This document shows positions 1 to 7,003 of a stretch of DNA of 64,000 nt, one piece after another. Origin of the DNA: Bradyrhizobium forestalis (GTDB taxonomy: Bacteria > Pseudomonadota > Alphaproteobacteria > Rhizobiales > Xanthobacteraceae); NCBI RefSeq assembly GCF_002795245.1, contig NZ_PGVG01000002.1, positions 1-64,000 on the forward strand. The letters are read 5' to 3'. The position numbers and the translations under genes were made by a program. Each line of letters starts with the position of its first letter. Position 1 is the first letter of the stretch. Below the pieces are notes generated by a model, which saw nothing but the letters and a program-made list of their open reading frames with translations, did not search any database and was not told where the DNA came from.

Positions 1-123
1 GGCGCTCGGATATCAGTCGCCCCTTGAGTTCGAAACCGCGTTCGCGCAAAACAAGGCACGATAACGTCGTGGCAACCGCACTGTCACAGGAATTATCGTG
101 TCTCACTTAAGGGGTGCAGTCCA
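1..123 (+). mobile_element. Right end of an IS3-family insertion sequence (partial)
   Basis: The window opens inside an insertion sequence. A transposase tail ends at 64, and about 40 bases later positions 106-123 read CTTAAGGGGTGCAGTCCA, whose reverse complement starts TGGACTGCACCCC, the style of terminal inverted repeat found in many IS3 elements. The left end lies outside the window, so the IS name and target duplication cannot be given. The assignment combines the terminal repeat and the transposase tail and is inference. Confidence 0.55.
2..64 (+). CDS. IS3-family transposase OrfB, C-terminal tail (cut by window edge)
   Basis: Twenty codons followed by TAA read ALGYQSPLEFETAFAQNKAR. The LGYxSPxxFE pattern is characteristic of the extreme C-terminus of IS3-family integrase-core transposases, just after the catalytic DDE domain. 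The rest of the gene lies to the left of the window, so its integrity cannot be judged. It sits immediately before a plausible IS terminal repeat (106-123), which supports the call. Confidence 0.6.
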   Translation, partial: ALGYQSPLEFETAFAQNKAR

Positions 124-194
124 GTGCGCTTAATTGGCACTGTCTGCCAAGCATGAGGCCGAAGTCGCGGAGCCCGCAGCTGTAGAGGTGGCGA

Positions 195-741
195 ATGAGT
201 GAAGTCCCTTTTTGGGTTGAGGCCTATGCAACTGGTCGTGACGAAATCTGGGAGGAGGACCCTAATTATAAGGGGTTTCTCGCTGCACTCGAAGAGCTTA
301 AGGGCGAGACCGATCGCGGCGTTGCACTTGTGGCAACGTCTTTTCTCGACAAGGTGCTCACAGATACTCTTGCCGCCTTCATGCTTGAGAACGACAGCAG
401 TAAGAGGATCCTTCTCGGGTTCAATGCGCCATTCGGAACATTCAGCACTCGGATAACTGGATGCCACGCGCTCGGCCTCATCAGCGACGCTGAAGTAGGG
501 CAATGCGATATTTTTACGGAAGGTCAGGAATGAGTTTGCTCACCAAGTCGAAGTTTCGTTCCGGACCGACAAGGTTAGGGATCTCTGCAACAATCTGTTG
601 GTGCCTGAACGCGACAAAGAGGGCGATGCTCGCCGTAAGTTCATGTCTGGAGTGATGATGCTGTTGATTCCATTGCTCAACAGGCCTTACGAGGTCGCCA
701 AGAATCGGTTGGCGCTTGGAAAATGGAACACATCATTGTAG
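195..741 (+). pseudogene. MltR-family protein, frameshifted
   Basis: The first frame (from ATG 195) encodes about 100 residues including SFLDKVLTDTLAAF, FGTFSTRI and GLISDAE, the core of the MltR (mannitol operon repressor-like) family. It then degenerates and stops at 533. The expected continuation LRKVRNEFAH, a hallmark of this family, is found one frame over at about 505-741, ending at TAG 739. Joined, the two parts give about 181 residues, the normal family length. One extra base near 495-500 (around GAAGTAGGGC) would explain the shift. Either the gene is inactivated or the base is a sequencing error. It lies between an IS end and a Fic toxin module, a region with other signs of decay. 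Confidence 0.72.
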
Positions 742-997
742 GTCTGGCTCTGGCACTCGATACGAGCGAGAAAGCGGTCATCTCTGAGCGAACGACTCTT
801 GTTGGCGGTGCCAGTGCATTTAATCACAAGGGAGTGGGAGTAGTTGAGTGCACTCAATTGAGCGTTGTCTGCCAAGCCGAGAGTCAGCAGGGCAACGGCT
901 AGCAATGCCCCAGCCTGGCCCAGCCCGGGGAGTCGTCGGGACGAAATTGGGGCAGGGCCGGCATGGCAAAACGACAAGAACGTGATAGATTCGAGCG

Positions 998-1198
998 ATG
1001 CCAAAGCAAAAGCGACAGACTGGAAAAACCGGCAAGGGCGGCTTCGTTGTTGGTCGTGCCAGCTTTGCGAAGATAAGCGCTGTTGAAGGCATTCGGCTGA
1101 AGCCGGCCATGACAAAACGGGCCGCCGAAGCGGCGGCCAAGGGCCTCTCGCCGGAGGAGTATCGCCGTACGATCTTGCGCAGCTACCGCAAGGGCTAA
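998..1198 (+). CDS. Small antitoxin of a Fic toxin module (VbhA-like)
   Basis: A 66-residue basic protein ending ten bases before a Fic-domain gene, the usual gene order for class I Fic antitoxins such as VbhA. These antitoxins block the Fic active site with an inhibitory helix carrying (S/T)xxxE(G/N). Here the matching stretch is KISAVEGIR around residues 25-33; the Glu-Gly is present, but the residue four before Glu is Ile, with Ser at minus three. So the inhibitory motif is recognisable but not canonical. The C-terminal half (PEEYRRTILRSYRKG) is basic and helical. Function is inferred from position and this motif. Confidence 0.7.
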   Translation: MPKQKRQTGKTGKGGFVVGRASFAKISAVEGIRLKPAMTKRAAEAAAKGLSPEEYRRTILRSYRKG

Positions 1199-1208
1199 GC
1201 GTATTCGC

Positions 1209-1784
1209 ATGTACGATGCGATTGACGATCCCTATACCTACGAAAACTCCACCGTTCTTGTTAACAAGCTGGGTCTGCGCAAGCAGGAAGACCTCGACGA
1301 TTTCGAAGCCGAAATCTCCAGCGCTCGATCGGCCGAGCCGTTGCCTGAAGGCCAACTGGACTTCGCCCACTACTGTGCCGTTCATCATCATCTTTTTCAG
1401 GACGTCTACGAATGGGCGGGGAAACCGCGGACAGTCCGAATATCCAAGCAGGGCAGTCCGTTTTGCTTTCCTGAACATATCGACGTCCAGGCGGCGAAGC
1501 TTTTTCTGCAATTGAAGGCCGACCATTTCTTGGAGAACCTGCCAGCGGCCGAGTTCGCAGTAAAGGCCGCGCACTTCCTTGCTGAGTTGAATGCCATCCA
1601 TGCGTTCCGCGAAGGAAACGGGCGCTCTCAATTGTCGTTCTTTGCCATGCTGGCTGAGCGGGCAGGACATCCCCTTGATCTTGAAAGGCTCGATCCTGGT
1701 GCCATGCTTGACGCCATGATTGCCAGTTTTGACGGGGATGAAACCGAGTTAGCCCAAATCATAGCGCGCCTCGTTGGGGCATAA
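1209..1784 (+). CDS. Fic/DOC-family protein (probable AMP-transferase toxin)
   Basis: A 191-residue protein with the Fic signature HAFREGNGR at residues 131-139, matching HxFx(D/E)GNGR: the catalytic His and the anion-binding Gly-Asn-Gly-Arg loop are intact. A flap-like GSPFCFPEHI lies at 82-91. Fic proteins transfer AMP (or related groups) from a nucleotide to hydroxyl side chains of target proteins; small ones paired with an antitoxin usually act as toxins on gyrase/topoisomerase IV. The preceding 66-codon gene is the presumed antitoxin and the two are probably cotranscribed (10-base gap). The target cannot be read from sequence. Confidence 0.9.
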   Translation: MYDAIDDPYTYENSTVLVNKLGLRKQEDLDDFEAEISSARSAEPLPEGQLDFAHYCAVHHHLFQDVYEWAGKPRTVRISKQGSPFCFPEHIDVQAAKLFLQLKADHFLENLPAAEFAVKAAHFLAELNAIHAFREGNGRSQLSFFAMLAERAGHPLDLERLDPGAMLDAMIASFDGDETELAQIIARLVGA

Positions 1785-1865
1785 TTCGTTGTTGCGGTAA
1801 ATTCACGGATGTTGGACGGCTTCCCTGGTCATCCACGGCCAACTCGGCCTACACGCGCCACTCCC

Positions 1866-2018
1866 TCACGCCGCCTCCTCGCCACCCTTCGTGATGATCT
1901 CGACTTCGAAATAGCCCATGTCGCGGAGCTCGGCGGCTTTCTTCTCGGCCGCTTCCCTGGTGTCTCGCTTCAAAATGATCTGCCCGGCACCGTCGCGGGC
2001 GCAAACGAAATAAGACAT
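1866..2018 (-). CDS. Hypothetical 50-residue protein
   Basis: A short frame running from ATG at 2018 to TGA at 1866, encoding a protein that begins MSYFVCARDGAGQIILKR and ends ITKGGEEAA. Composition is that of a folded small protein: an amphipathic Lys/Glu-rich middle (REAAEKKAAELRDMG) and a C-terminal beta-like stretch (YFEVEIITK). I recognise no domain. It shares its reading frame with a decayed upstream sequence at 2040-2204. Confidence 0.6.
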   Translation of the reverse strand: MSYFVCARDGAGQIILKRDTREAAEKKAAELRDMGYFEVEIITKGGEEAA

Positions 2019-2039
2019 GTTCGATTCCCAATTTCGTTT

Positions 2040-2204
2040 GCATACACACGGCCTCGGGTTCCTGCAATCATCCTCGACCTTGGTCAGCTCGTCCTCGGGC
2101 GGCTTTACGTGCGCCCGCTCGGCGAGGGTCCTGAGGCCCGGCCCCCGTCATCGGGTGGCTCCGGAAACCCGGTCCTTCGGTTCCTTCCGGGTGTTGTCCG
2201 CCAT
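2040..2204 (-). pseudogene. Possible decayed small ORF
   Basis: On the minus strand a start with Shine-Dalgarno-like AAGGAG precedes MADNTRKEPKDRVSGATR, then TGA at 2150-2148, then in the same frame RTLAERAHVKPPEDELTKVEDD, which looks like coding sequence. The simplest reading is a small gene interrupted by a stop and possibly small indels. It is also possible that only the 18-codon peptide, or nothing, is expressed. Confidence 0.3.
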
Positions 2205-2294
2205 CGCAAATCTCCTTGTCCGTAGAACGTCGGACTCGACTCGTCGTTCCTTTTTTGTTCTCATTGGGCCATATTCCAAATCGCGAGGCTGAAC

Positions 2295-2528
2295 ATGCCG
2301 GACCTGGACTTTGTCAGGCGGGAGATCGAACGGATGCGCATCCAAATCGGCAGGCAGAGGAAGGAGATCCTCCAGCTGCAGCGGGCCGGCATCGGGACGG
2401 CTTCGGCCGAAGCGCTGCTGTCGCGGATGGAGGCGAAGGTCGACAGTCTCTGCGCCCAGCGCGACGCGCTGAAGGGTGCGGGGCCGCATCACAACAAGGG
2501 CAGGGTGCTCGGCGGGAGGACGTGGTGA
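2295..2528 (+). CDS. Hypothetical 77-residue coiled-coil protein
   Basis: Starts at ATG 2295 after CGAGG. Residues 5-35 (VRREIERMRIQIGRQRKEI and onward) form a heptad-rich amphipathic helix, followed by a second helical stretch AEALLSRMEAKVDSL, so a short coiled coil is likely. No enzymatic motif is visible. Its stop codon TGA (2526-2528) overlaps the GTG start of the next gene, so the two are probably translationally coupled and work together or are at least co-expressed. Confidence 0.65.
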   Translation: MPDLDFVRREIERMRIQIGRQRKEILQLQRAGIGTASAEALLSRMEAKVDSLCAQRDALKGAGPHHNKGRVLGGRTW

Positions 2529-2749
2529 GCAGGCGATGGTTCGACGATGAGAGGGATTTGTCGCCCTTCCTGACCGCGCTCGAGGACGTTCGCCGCAAGG
2601 CGACGCGGGAAGGGTGGTGCTATGCCCACGTCCAGGCCATCATCGTGGCGATCGACCAGTACGCGGAAGCCGCGACAGGCAACCGCGAGTATTTCCTGAA
2701 CAAGCCGGTTTCGATCGGCGAGAGCCGGAAGGCCGCGGACATCCCGTGA
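2525..2749 (+). CDS. Hypothetical 74-residue protein, coupled to the preceding gene
   Basis: Starts with GTG 2525 in a GTGA overlap with the preceding stop. The protein (SRRWFDDERDLSPFLTALE at the start) is helical and includes AHVQAIIVAIDQYAEAATGN and a terminal NREYFLNKP segment. No known domain recognised. A longer open frame extends upstream, but its extra part lacks a start with a ribosome site and overlaps the preceding gene in another frame, so the short form is preferred. Confidence 0.6.
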   Translation: MSRRWFDDERDLSPFLTALEDVRRKATREGWCYAHVQAIIVAIDQYAEAATGNREYFLNKPVSIGESRKAADIP

Positions 2750-3068
2750 GGGGGCATGCCCTCGTATCGTTGCTCGTGCGTCGTACGAGGGCCGCCGCTG
2801 GTCGGTCTTTCCTGCATCCCAAGCGGACCGGTCCGGAAGGCATTCTCTGCTCGTCGCTCCACACGAAGCCGAGGCACGTCGGGCCCAGCGATTACAAATC
2901 CGTAAGTCAGTTGAAAAGCAGCGTCTCAAACCTATCTCTGCGTCAGGCGGCAGCATAACAAGCCGCCCCTCAACTGACGCCCTGCCGCCGCGCTCAGAGA
3001 AGGCGAAGCTGGGTCCTTTGACATTCCCCACGCCTGGCCCCGCCTCACTGGCCTCAGAGGCAACGCCC
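2750..3068. other. Intergenic region without a supported gene
   Basis: About 320 bases. Overlapping frames exist on both strands but have no credible start site or protein-like composition. The last 60 bases hold the leader of the next gene (AGAGG at 3055-3059). Confidence 0.5.
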
Positions 3069-3275
3069 ATGGCTGCCCGCAGCTACAACCACGAACGCTG
3101 GTCGGAAGACGACGATCGGCTGCTTCGATCGATGTGTGAAACCGGGAAGAGCCTCACGCTGATGATCGTGAAGCTCAAGCGCCCCATTGCATCGATCAGG
3201 TCGCGGGCGATCGAGCTCGGCATCAATCTGCCCGGCACGCGCATCGGCCTGCGACGGAAGCGTCGAACCGCTTAA
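3069..3275 (+). CDS. Small SANT/Myb-like DNA-binding protein (hypothetical)
   Basis: A 68-residue basic protein starting at ATG 3069 (AGAGG just upstream). Residues 8-45 (ERWSEDDDRLLRSMCETGKS, then LKRPIASIRSRAIELGI) have the Trp-acidic-LL pattern and trihelical spacing of SANT/Myb-like domains that are common in small rhizobial proteins. The tail RIGLRRKRRTA is strongly basic. A DNA-binding role is inferred. An upstream in-frame start would add 17 residues of unlikely composition. Confidence 0.65.
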   Translation: MAARSYNHERWSEDDDRLLRSMCETGKSLTLMIVKLKRPIASIRSRAIELGINLPGTRIGLRRKRRTA

Positions 3276-3323
3276 CCTGCGCGCCAAGACAACGCCCGCT
3301 GAAGCGACTGGCCAGCGGCCGAG

Positions 3324-3626
3324 CTAGGCCGCAATCCGTTGATCGACAGGCACCGTCAGGAACTTGAGCGCTTCTGCATGTGCAAGGTCTGGAACCGCGA
3401 TCGCCGTGTGGCTGTACATCGCATGCGTCCGCGATCTCGCAATCCTGTCGAGGATCTCGCTGCCTTTGATGACGTGGATGCCCATACCCTCTTCAGTTGG
3501 GAAGATCGCCAGCACCACGTCGTAAGCCGCGATGACGGCCCTGAGCGCTTCGGCCTTGTCTTCGGCGACGTCGACAAAAATACGAACATCCGCTGCGAGT
3601 TCACGCAGCTCGTCAAAATTCAGCAC
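3324..3626 (-). CDS. Hypothetical 100-residue protein
   Basis: Encodes a mixed alpha/beta protein (VLNFDELRELAADVRIFVDV..., ending LTVPVDQRIAA) without recognisable domain. GTG 3626 is preferred as start because GGAG lies ten bases upstream; a TTG at 3647 would add seven residues. The protein has no membrane segment or signal peptide. Its left end converges on the small SANT-like gene. Confidence 0.6.
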   Translation of the reverse strand: MLNFDELRELAADVRIFVDVAEDKAEALRAVIAAYDVVLAIFPTEEGMGIHVIKGSEILDRIARSRTHAMYSHTAIAVPDLAHAEALKFLTVPVDQRIAA

Positions 3627-3767
3627 AGTGGGGATACTCCAACGCAACGAACCTGATTGGAGCTTGGCGGCGTTAGGTTACTGAAGCGTCAACAACGCCT
3701 GCGGAGCCACAGGTTTCACGCGGAGGTGACACGGCGGGTGGGGTCAACGGAAGTCTCGAACAGCGAA

Positions 3768-3794
3768 AACCCCGCCCTGGGGGGAAGCGGGGTT
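3768..3794 (-). terminator. Intrinsic-terminator-like hairpin (T-run on minus strand)
   Basis: AACCCCGC at 3768-3775 pairs with GCGGGGTT at 3787-3794. The A-tract on its left (3766-3769) becomes TTTT after the stem on the minus strand. No minus-strand gene ends just to the right of it. The surrounding 3648-4036 is otherwise free of a supported gene and contains the HU leader. Confidence 0.6.
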
Positions 3795-4036
3795 CTCTGG
3801 TGGGGTGAAGCTTAGGGGCTTCAATCATAAGACGCGTCAGCCGCCGAATGGTTCAAAAGAAGCGGGCATGTCCGGCATCGTTCACAGCAGGCCGGGCATC
3901 CGTGCTTGCGTTTTCGGCCTCGATGGGTTCTAAGCCCGGTCACTTCATGACTTCTGGCATGAATCAGCAGCGTGCCCCCCGCGGTCCGGCCGCATCCCCA
4001 GCAATTGCGCGCGCCCCCATTCAGAGGAATTCAGAC

Positions 4037-4333
4037 ATGGCGAAGATGACGAAGACCCAATTGATCGATGCAATTGCCGAGGGCACGCAGCTTTCGAAGA
4101 ACGACGTGAAGTCGGTGATCGAGTACATGGCGACGGTCGGCTACAAGGAGCTCAACGAATCCGGCGAGTTCGTCATTCCCGGCTTCGTGAAGATGTCGGT
4201 GGTGAACAAGCCGGCGACCGAAGCCCGCATGGGCATCAATCCCTTCACCAAGGAGCCGATGCAGTTTGCGGCGAAGCCCGCGAGCAAATCGGTCAAGGCC
4301 TCGCCGTTGAAGGTGGCGAAGGACGCCGTCTGA
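4037..4333 (+). CDS. HU/IHF-family DNA-binding protein
   Basis: A 98-residue histone-like protein. ATG 4037 is chosen because AGAGGA lies directly upstream (4023-4028) and MAKMTKTQLIDAIAEG is the normal HU N-terminus; the frame stays open for 63 further codons upstream, without family character. The HU signature GFVKMSVVNKPATEARMGIN and the following PFTKEP arm (minor-groove Pro) are intact. The C-terminal KPASKSVKASPLKVAKDAV tail is lysine-rich, longer than in E. coli HU, as in several rhizobial HU variants. It bends and compacts DNA non-specifically as a dimer. Expressed alone. Confidence 0.9.
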   Translation: MAKMTKTQLIDAIAEGTQLSKNDVKSVIEYMATVGYKELNESGEFVIPGFVKMSVVNKPATEARMGINPFTKEPMQFAAKPASKSVKASPLKVAKDAV

Positions 4334-4381
4334 GCCGCCGGCGCTGTCGTTGCGGCGGACTCTTTCGCGACGGCGCAACGA

Positions 4382-4552
4382 TCAATGGCTGAAGAGGTGG
4401 TGCTCGGCTATGGCGATGCCGAACACCGCCACGACGATCAGGACAAACCGCAGCGTGCGGTCGCTCTGTCGGGGCGCGCCCTGCGGCTTCCCGCAAGCCG
4501 GGCAGACCGAAGGACCGATCGGGATTTCGTTCTCGCAGAACTCGCGGATCAT
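4382..4552 (-). CDS. Small zinc-ribbon-like membrane protein
   Basis: A 56-residue protein with GAGG just upstream of its ATG. Cys6, then CPAC at 17-20, resembles a short zinc-ribbon; residues 35-49 (RFVLIVVAVFGIAIA) form one membrane helix, and the end is His-rich (EHHLFSH). The arrangement (cytoplasmic Cys motif, then a single transmembrane helix) suggests a small membrane-anchored metal-binding protein. No function is known to me. It converges with the HU gene. Confidence 0.6.
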   Translation of the reverse strand: MIREFCENEIPIGPSVCPACGKPQGAPRQSDRTLRFVLIVVAVFGIAIAEHHLFSH

Positions 4553-4717
4553 CGGCGCCTCGATGACGCATCTCGCGGTGCGGGCCTCCGTCGCGCCGAA
4601 CAGCTGCGCTGCGCGGTTGCCGGCCCGCTGAATTTCGGACGGTCAATGCGGAAGGCGAGACCTCGTTCCGGTCGCCGCAATCCGCCCCTCATCAAATCAC
4701 CGGCTTCGCAAGAAAAA

Positions 4718-4737
4718 CCCCGCGCTTTCGCGCGGGG
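4718..4737 (-). terminator. Strong intrinsic terminator facing the minus strand
   Basis: A perfect CCCCGCGC / GCGCGGGG stem with a four-base loop. On the minus strand it is followed by TTTTTCTT, the layout of a Rho-independent terminator; on the plus strand only CTCTTCTC follows. No minus-strand protein gene lies to the right, so it may end the RNA element at 4810-4885 or an antisense transcript. The HU transcript could also stop here. Confidence 0.7.
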
Positions 4738-4809
4738 CTCTTCTCACTGACGGCGTTGGGATTTCAGCGCCTGGCCGTCAGCATGCACGTAACTTAAAGT
4801 TGAATTTCC

Positions 4810-4885
4810 AAAAAGCAACAGCGCCGCGATGACGGAGTATGTTCGTCAGGCGGCGCTGCCGTGTGACTGGGCGCTGAAATCCCCA
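4810..4885 (-). ncRNA. Candidate small structured RNA, copy A
   Basis: Read on the minus strand: a box TGGGGATTTCAGCGCC (4885-4870), an 11-base linker, then a hairpin with arms CAGCGCCGC / GCGGCGCTG (4858-4850 and 4827-4819) that itself contains a TGACG/CGTCA stem, then a T5 run (4814-4810). The same order with matching lengths occurs at 10088-10162 on the plus strand, with different but still pairing stem bases. An inverted partial copy of the box lies at 4757-4771 and could pair with the box over about 15 bp. A small RNA or a miniature mobile element are both possible; no protein is encoded. The 4553-5008 gap contains only this, the terminator and the LexA-type box. Confidence 0.45.
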
Positions 4886-4954
4886 GCTTCCATGGGTGTT
4901 TGCTGCGCCGAAAAGGTTCAGCGCGAAAATCGCTCCCGAGGGGGCTGGACTTTT

Positions 4955-4969
4955 GTTCTCTCTTTGTTC
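4955..4969 (+). promoter_or_regulatory. LexA-type SOS box
   Basis: GTTCTCTCTTTGTTC matches GTTC-N7-GTTC, the LexA operator of alphaproteobacteria, exactly. It lies 40 bases upstream of the 44-residue gene at 5009, a normal promoter distance, so that gene is predicted to be induced by DNA damage. One exact match to a short motif in 64 kb could occur by chance. Confidence 0.5.
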
Positions 4970-5008
4970 TAGTGTGAGCCGCCTTGGTTGGACCATTGGG
5001 AGGTGCTC

Positions 5009-5143
5009 ATGACCGTCGAAAAGCAGCGCGAAGTGATCAGGCTGTGGAACGAGCTCAGGAAGCTCGAGGGTCCTGCCGCAGAAGAGCTCCGCATCCAGAT
5101 CCTCGAATGCTTCTCGAAGGGCAAGCCGAAGCGGGCGGCTTGA
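5009..5143 (+). CDS. Hypothetical 44-residue protein, possibly SOS-regulated
   Basis: Starts MTVEKQREVIRLWNELRKLE and ends CFSKGKPKRAA; strongly amphipathic helix followed by a basic tail. GGGAGG at 4998-5003 is a very good ribosome site six bases before the ATG. The gene sits just downstream of an exact LexA-type box (4955-4969). No domain is recognised. A small helical protein under SOS control might bind nucleic acid or a partner enzyme, but this is speculation. Confidence 0.65.
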   Translation: MTVEKQREVIRLWNELRKLEGPAAEELRIQILECFSKGKPKRAA

Positions 5144-5274
5144 TCTATCGTCGATGACACACGGCAAGGCGCAGGGGCGGCCTCGTTCTGACGGCTCGCG
5201 CTTGCTTGCCGCCGCAGAGTTTGCCCGCGAGGAGGCCTGCCGCCGACGGTGCAAGCGCACACGCTTTCATCAGT

Positions 5275-5350
5275 CGTTAGGAATCGCTCCGCACTGATTT
5301 TTGCGACTCCGATTCGTTCCTCGAGAACGAAATGGAGTCGGATGCAGAAC
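5275..5350. repeat. 76-nt imperfect palindromic repeat, copy 1
   Basis: Contains CGACTCCGATTCGTTC facing GAACGAAATGGAGTCG, an imperfect hairpin. Homologous 76-base units are at 5502-5577 and 34530-34605 with no length difference. The intergenic interval 5144-5769 holds two copies and no convincing gene. Confidence 0.65.
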
Positions 5351-5501
5351 AAGTTGCGCCTCCCGGCTGCGATGCGGCCGCGCGTGTCAGAACGAGACGG
5401 CGCGATGCCCGGCCCAGTCCCGCCGCTGTCTTCTCCGAAAGCAATGAGGCGAGGGGAGCGGCACGGAAGCAGGCCGGTCTGATCGAGGCGGCAAAAGCGT
5501 T

Positions 5502-5577
5502 TGTTAAGAACTGCTCCGCGCCGATTTCTACGATTCCGATTCGTTCTTCGAGAACGAAATGGAATCGAAGCTGGAAC
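5502..5577. repeat. 76-nt imperfect palindromic repeat, copy 2
   Basis: Same orientation and length as copy 1 and, by eye, roughly 80% identical. Core: GATTCCGATTCGTTC, then GAACGAAATGGAATCG. Identity is highest in the hairpin arms, where several differences occur as paired changes (GACTCC/GGAGTC against GATTCC/GGAATC). Confidence 0.65.
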
Positions 5578-5769
5578 GAGAGCCGGTCGGTCTTTCACCG
5601 CTCCTTGCGGCAGAGGTGCCGCCTCTGGTCTGCCTAACGACAGCTTGCACGGATGCCGATAACCCTATCCGGTTAGGTTAAAAGCCCAATCGCGTTGCGC
5701 CTGCCGCGGGTTGGAGTAGGTGTCCGGCAAAGACAAGCAAGAAACGACTTTGCCAAGAAGCATTTTGCC

Positions 5770-5967
5770 ATGACACCTTTTTCAAAGCCGTCCTTTTACC
5801 AGGGCGACCGGCACACCTACCGGCGCGTCGCCATCGTCGGCACGCTGTTCTGTCTCGCTTTCGTGGTGATCAGCTTCTCGCTGCGACCGCAGGCCGAGGA
5901 CACGCGCGTTGCGGTCAAGGCCGACCGGCTGGTGCGCACGGCGGGCCAAGCGGCGCGCGCCAATTAG
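5770..5967 (+). CDS. Small single-pass membrane protein (hypothetical)
   Basis: A 65-residue protein: basic N-terminus (KPSFYQGDRHTYRR), one membrane helix at about residues 19-37 (VAIVGTLFCLAFVVISFSL), then a polar C-terminus rich in Ala, Arg and Lys. ATG 5770 is preferred over an upstream in-frame start whose extra residues look random. Its TAG overlaps the end of the convergent gene at 5964 by four bases. Function unknown. Confidence 0.65.
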   Translation: MTPFSKPSFYQGDRHTYRRVAIVGTLFCLAFVVISFSLRPQAEDTRVAVKADRLVRTAGQAARAN

Positions 5968-6089
5968 CGCTCCTCGCCGCAGCTGCGATCGTCGGCCGGC
6001 GCTTGCGGCCAGACGGCGCCGCGCGAGGCGAGCACCACGAAGCCGGCATAGCCGGACAGGTTGAGCAAGACTTCGAGCCAGACGGGCAT
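5964..6089 (-). CDS. Small membrane protein (hypothetical, 41 residues)
   Basis: Starts MPVWLEVLLNLSGYAGFVVL, which forms one hydrophobic helix, and ends APADDRSCGEER. It converges tail-to-tail with the membrane-protein gene at 5770, sharing four bases. No known family. Called from its protein-like composition; the ribosome site is weak. Confidence 0.5.
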   Translation of the reverse strand: MPVWLEVLLNLSGYAGFVVLASRGAVWPQAPADDRSCGEER

Positions 6090-6171
6090 GTCGGGCGTCT
6101 TTCCTTCCGCTCGGCGTGGGAAGGGCTCAACGTCCGCGCGCAATCCTGGTTCCCTGCTCTCGCAAAGAAAC

Positions 6172-6282
6172 TCAAACGGAAGAGGAGGGGTCGAGGCGGC
6201 GGCCGAGGGTCGCGACGGACTCGCTCGACGGCTGCTTCTTCAGGAACTCGGCGATGGCCCGCGCCAGCTCGCGGTCGCTCAT
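6172..6282 (-). CDS. Possible 36-residue protein
   Basis: Frame starting MSDRELARAIAEFLKKQPSS with a plausible amphipathic helix and ending RLDPSSSV. The frame stays open to about 6500 and residues just upstream of the chosen Met also look coding-like, so the true start may be further upstream. No domain and no clear ribosome site. Low confidence. Confidence 0.3.
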   Translation of the reverse strand: MSDRELARAIAEFLKKQPSSESVATLGRRLDPSSSV

Positions 6283-6427
6283 CGGCGTCGACGGCGGCCG
6301 CAGCGTGCCGACACCGAAGCTACGGACGATCTCGCGGTCATGCTGATCGTCGGATCTGGGAACCAACTTGCTGATACGGGTCAGCGCAATTGTGGTCTGC
6401 TGCCATTTGCTCCCGTGAAACTGAAAA

Positions 6428-6458
6428 CCCCGCCAGCATCGCGGAGATGCTGACGGGG
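6428..6458 (-). terminator. Intrinsic-terminator-like hairpin
   Basis: CCCCGCCAGCATC pairs with GATGCTGACGGGG (one C-A mismatch), loop GCGGA; the flanking AAAA on the left gives TTTT on the minus strand. The rest of the 6283-6634 gap carries only the leader of the next gene. As with 3768 and 4718, no minus-strand gene visibly ends here. Confidence 0.55.
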
Positions 6459-6634
6459 CTTCGTGCTGTTTGCCTCTACCGGACGGCGGAGGCTCTCGCA
6501 CTCAACGAGTCAATCCGCATCCGGCGATTTCGTTCCCGCTGCATCGACATTCTTTGACCGCGGTCGGTTCCTGCCGGTTGCGCAACCATCGCAGGTGCCC
6601 GCGGTTATCCCCGCAAGACGCGAAGGAGGAAACC

Positions 6635-6925
6635 ATGAAGAAGACACTGGCAGTTCTGGCCACCATCGCGGCCGTCGGCGTGACCGCAATCGCGGCGCCT
6701 GCGCCGGCCGAGGCGCGCCACCGCGGCATCGGCCCGGGCCTTGCATTCGGCCTTGCCGCCGGCGCGATCACCGCGGGCGCGGTCGCAGCCTCCCACCCCT
6801 ATGGCTATTACGGTCCCCGCTACGGCTATTATGACGGCCCGAGCTATTATTATGGACCGGGCCCCTACGCCTATTATGGCGGACCGTACTACCGCCACCA
6901 TTACCACCACTGGCGCCATTGGTAG
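6635..6925 (+). CDS. Secreted Tyr/Gly-rich small protein (hypothetical)
   Basis: A 96-residue protein with a clear signal peptide (MKKTLAVLATIAAVGVTAIA, cleavage likely after APAPAEA). A glycine/alanine segment (about 36-50) is followed by repeats of YGYY, YYYGP and YYGGPYY up to a His-rich end (HHYHHWRHW). Such proteins are common in Bradyrhizobium and are exported, with no known role. AAGGAGGA directly precedes the start (6623-6630). A strong terminator follows at 6941. Confidence 0.8.
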   Translation: MKKTLAVLATIAAVGVTAIAAPAPAEARHRGIGPGLAFGLAAGAITAGAVAASHPYGYYGPRYGYYDGPSYYYGPGPYAYYGGPYYRHHYHHWRHW

Positions 6926-6940
6926 TCGCCAATAGCGAAA

Positions 6941-6967
6941 AGCCCGGAGCGAGGCTCCGGGCTTTTT
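6941..6967. terminator. Bidirectional intrinsic terminator
   Basis: AGCCCGGAGC / GCTCCGGGCT with a three-base loop and T5 on the plus strand; AAAA on the left gives a T-run on the minus strand. It lies between two convergent genes (ends 6925 and 7004) and can serve both. Confidence 0.88.
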
Positions 6968-7003
6968 CCATTCGCATGCTTCGCGCTTGCTTGCGCGACG
7001 ATC

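Noticed and set aside
144-160. Sigma-54 promoter (TGGCAC at 145)
   Set aside because: The second element TTGC is missing at the right spacing.
143-884. Short direct repeat TGTCTGCCAAGC at about 153 and 869 flanking the MltR-like gene
   Set aside because: Only about 12 identical bases with loosely similar flanks; could be a target duplication but too short to claim.
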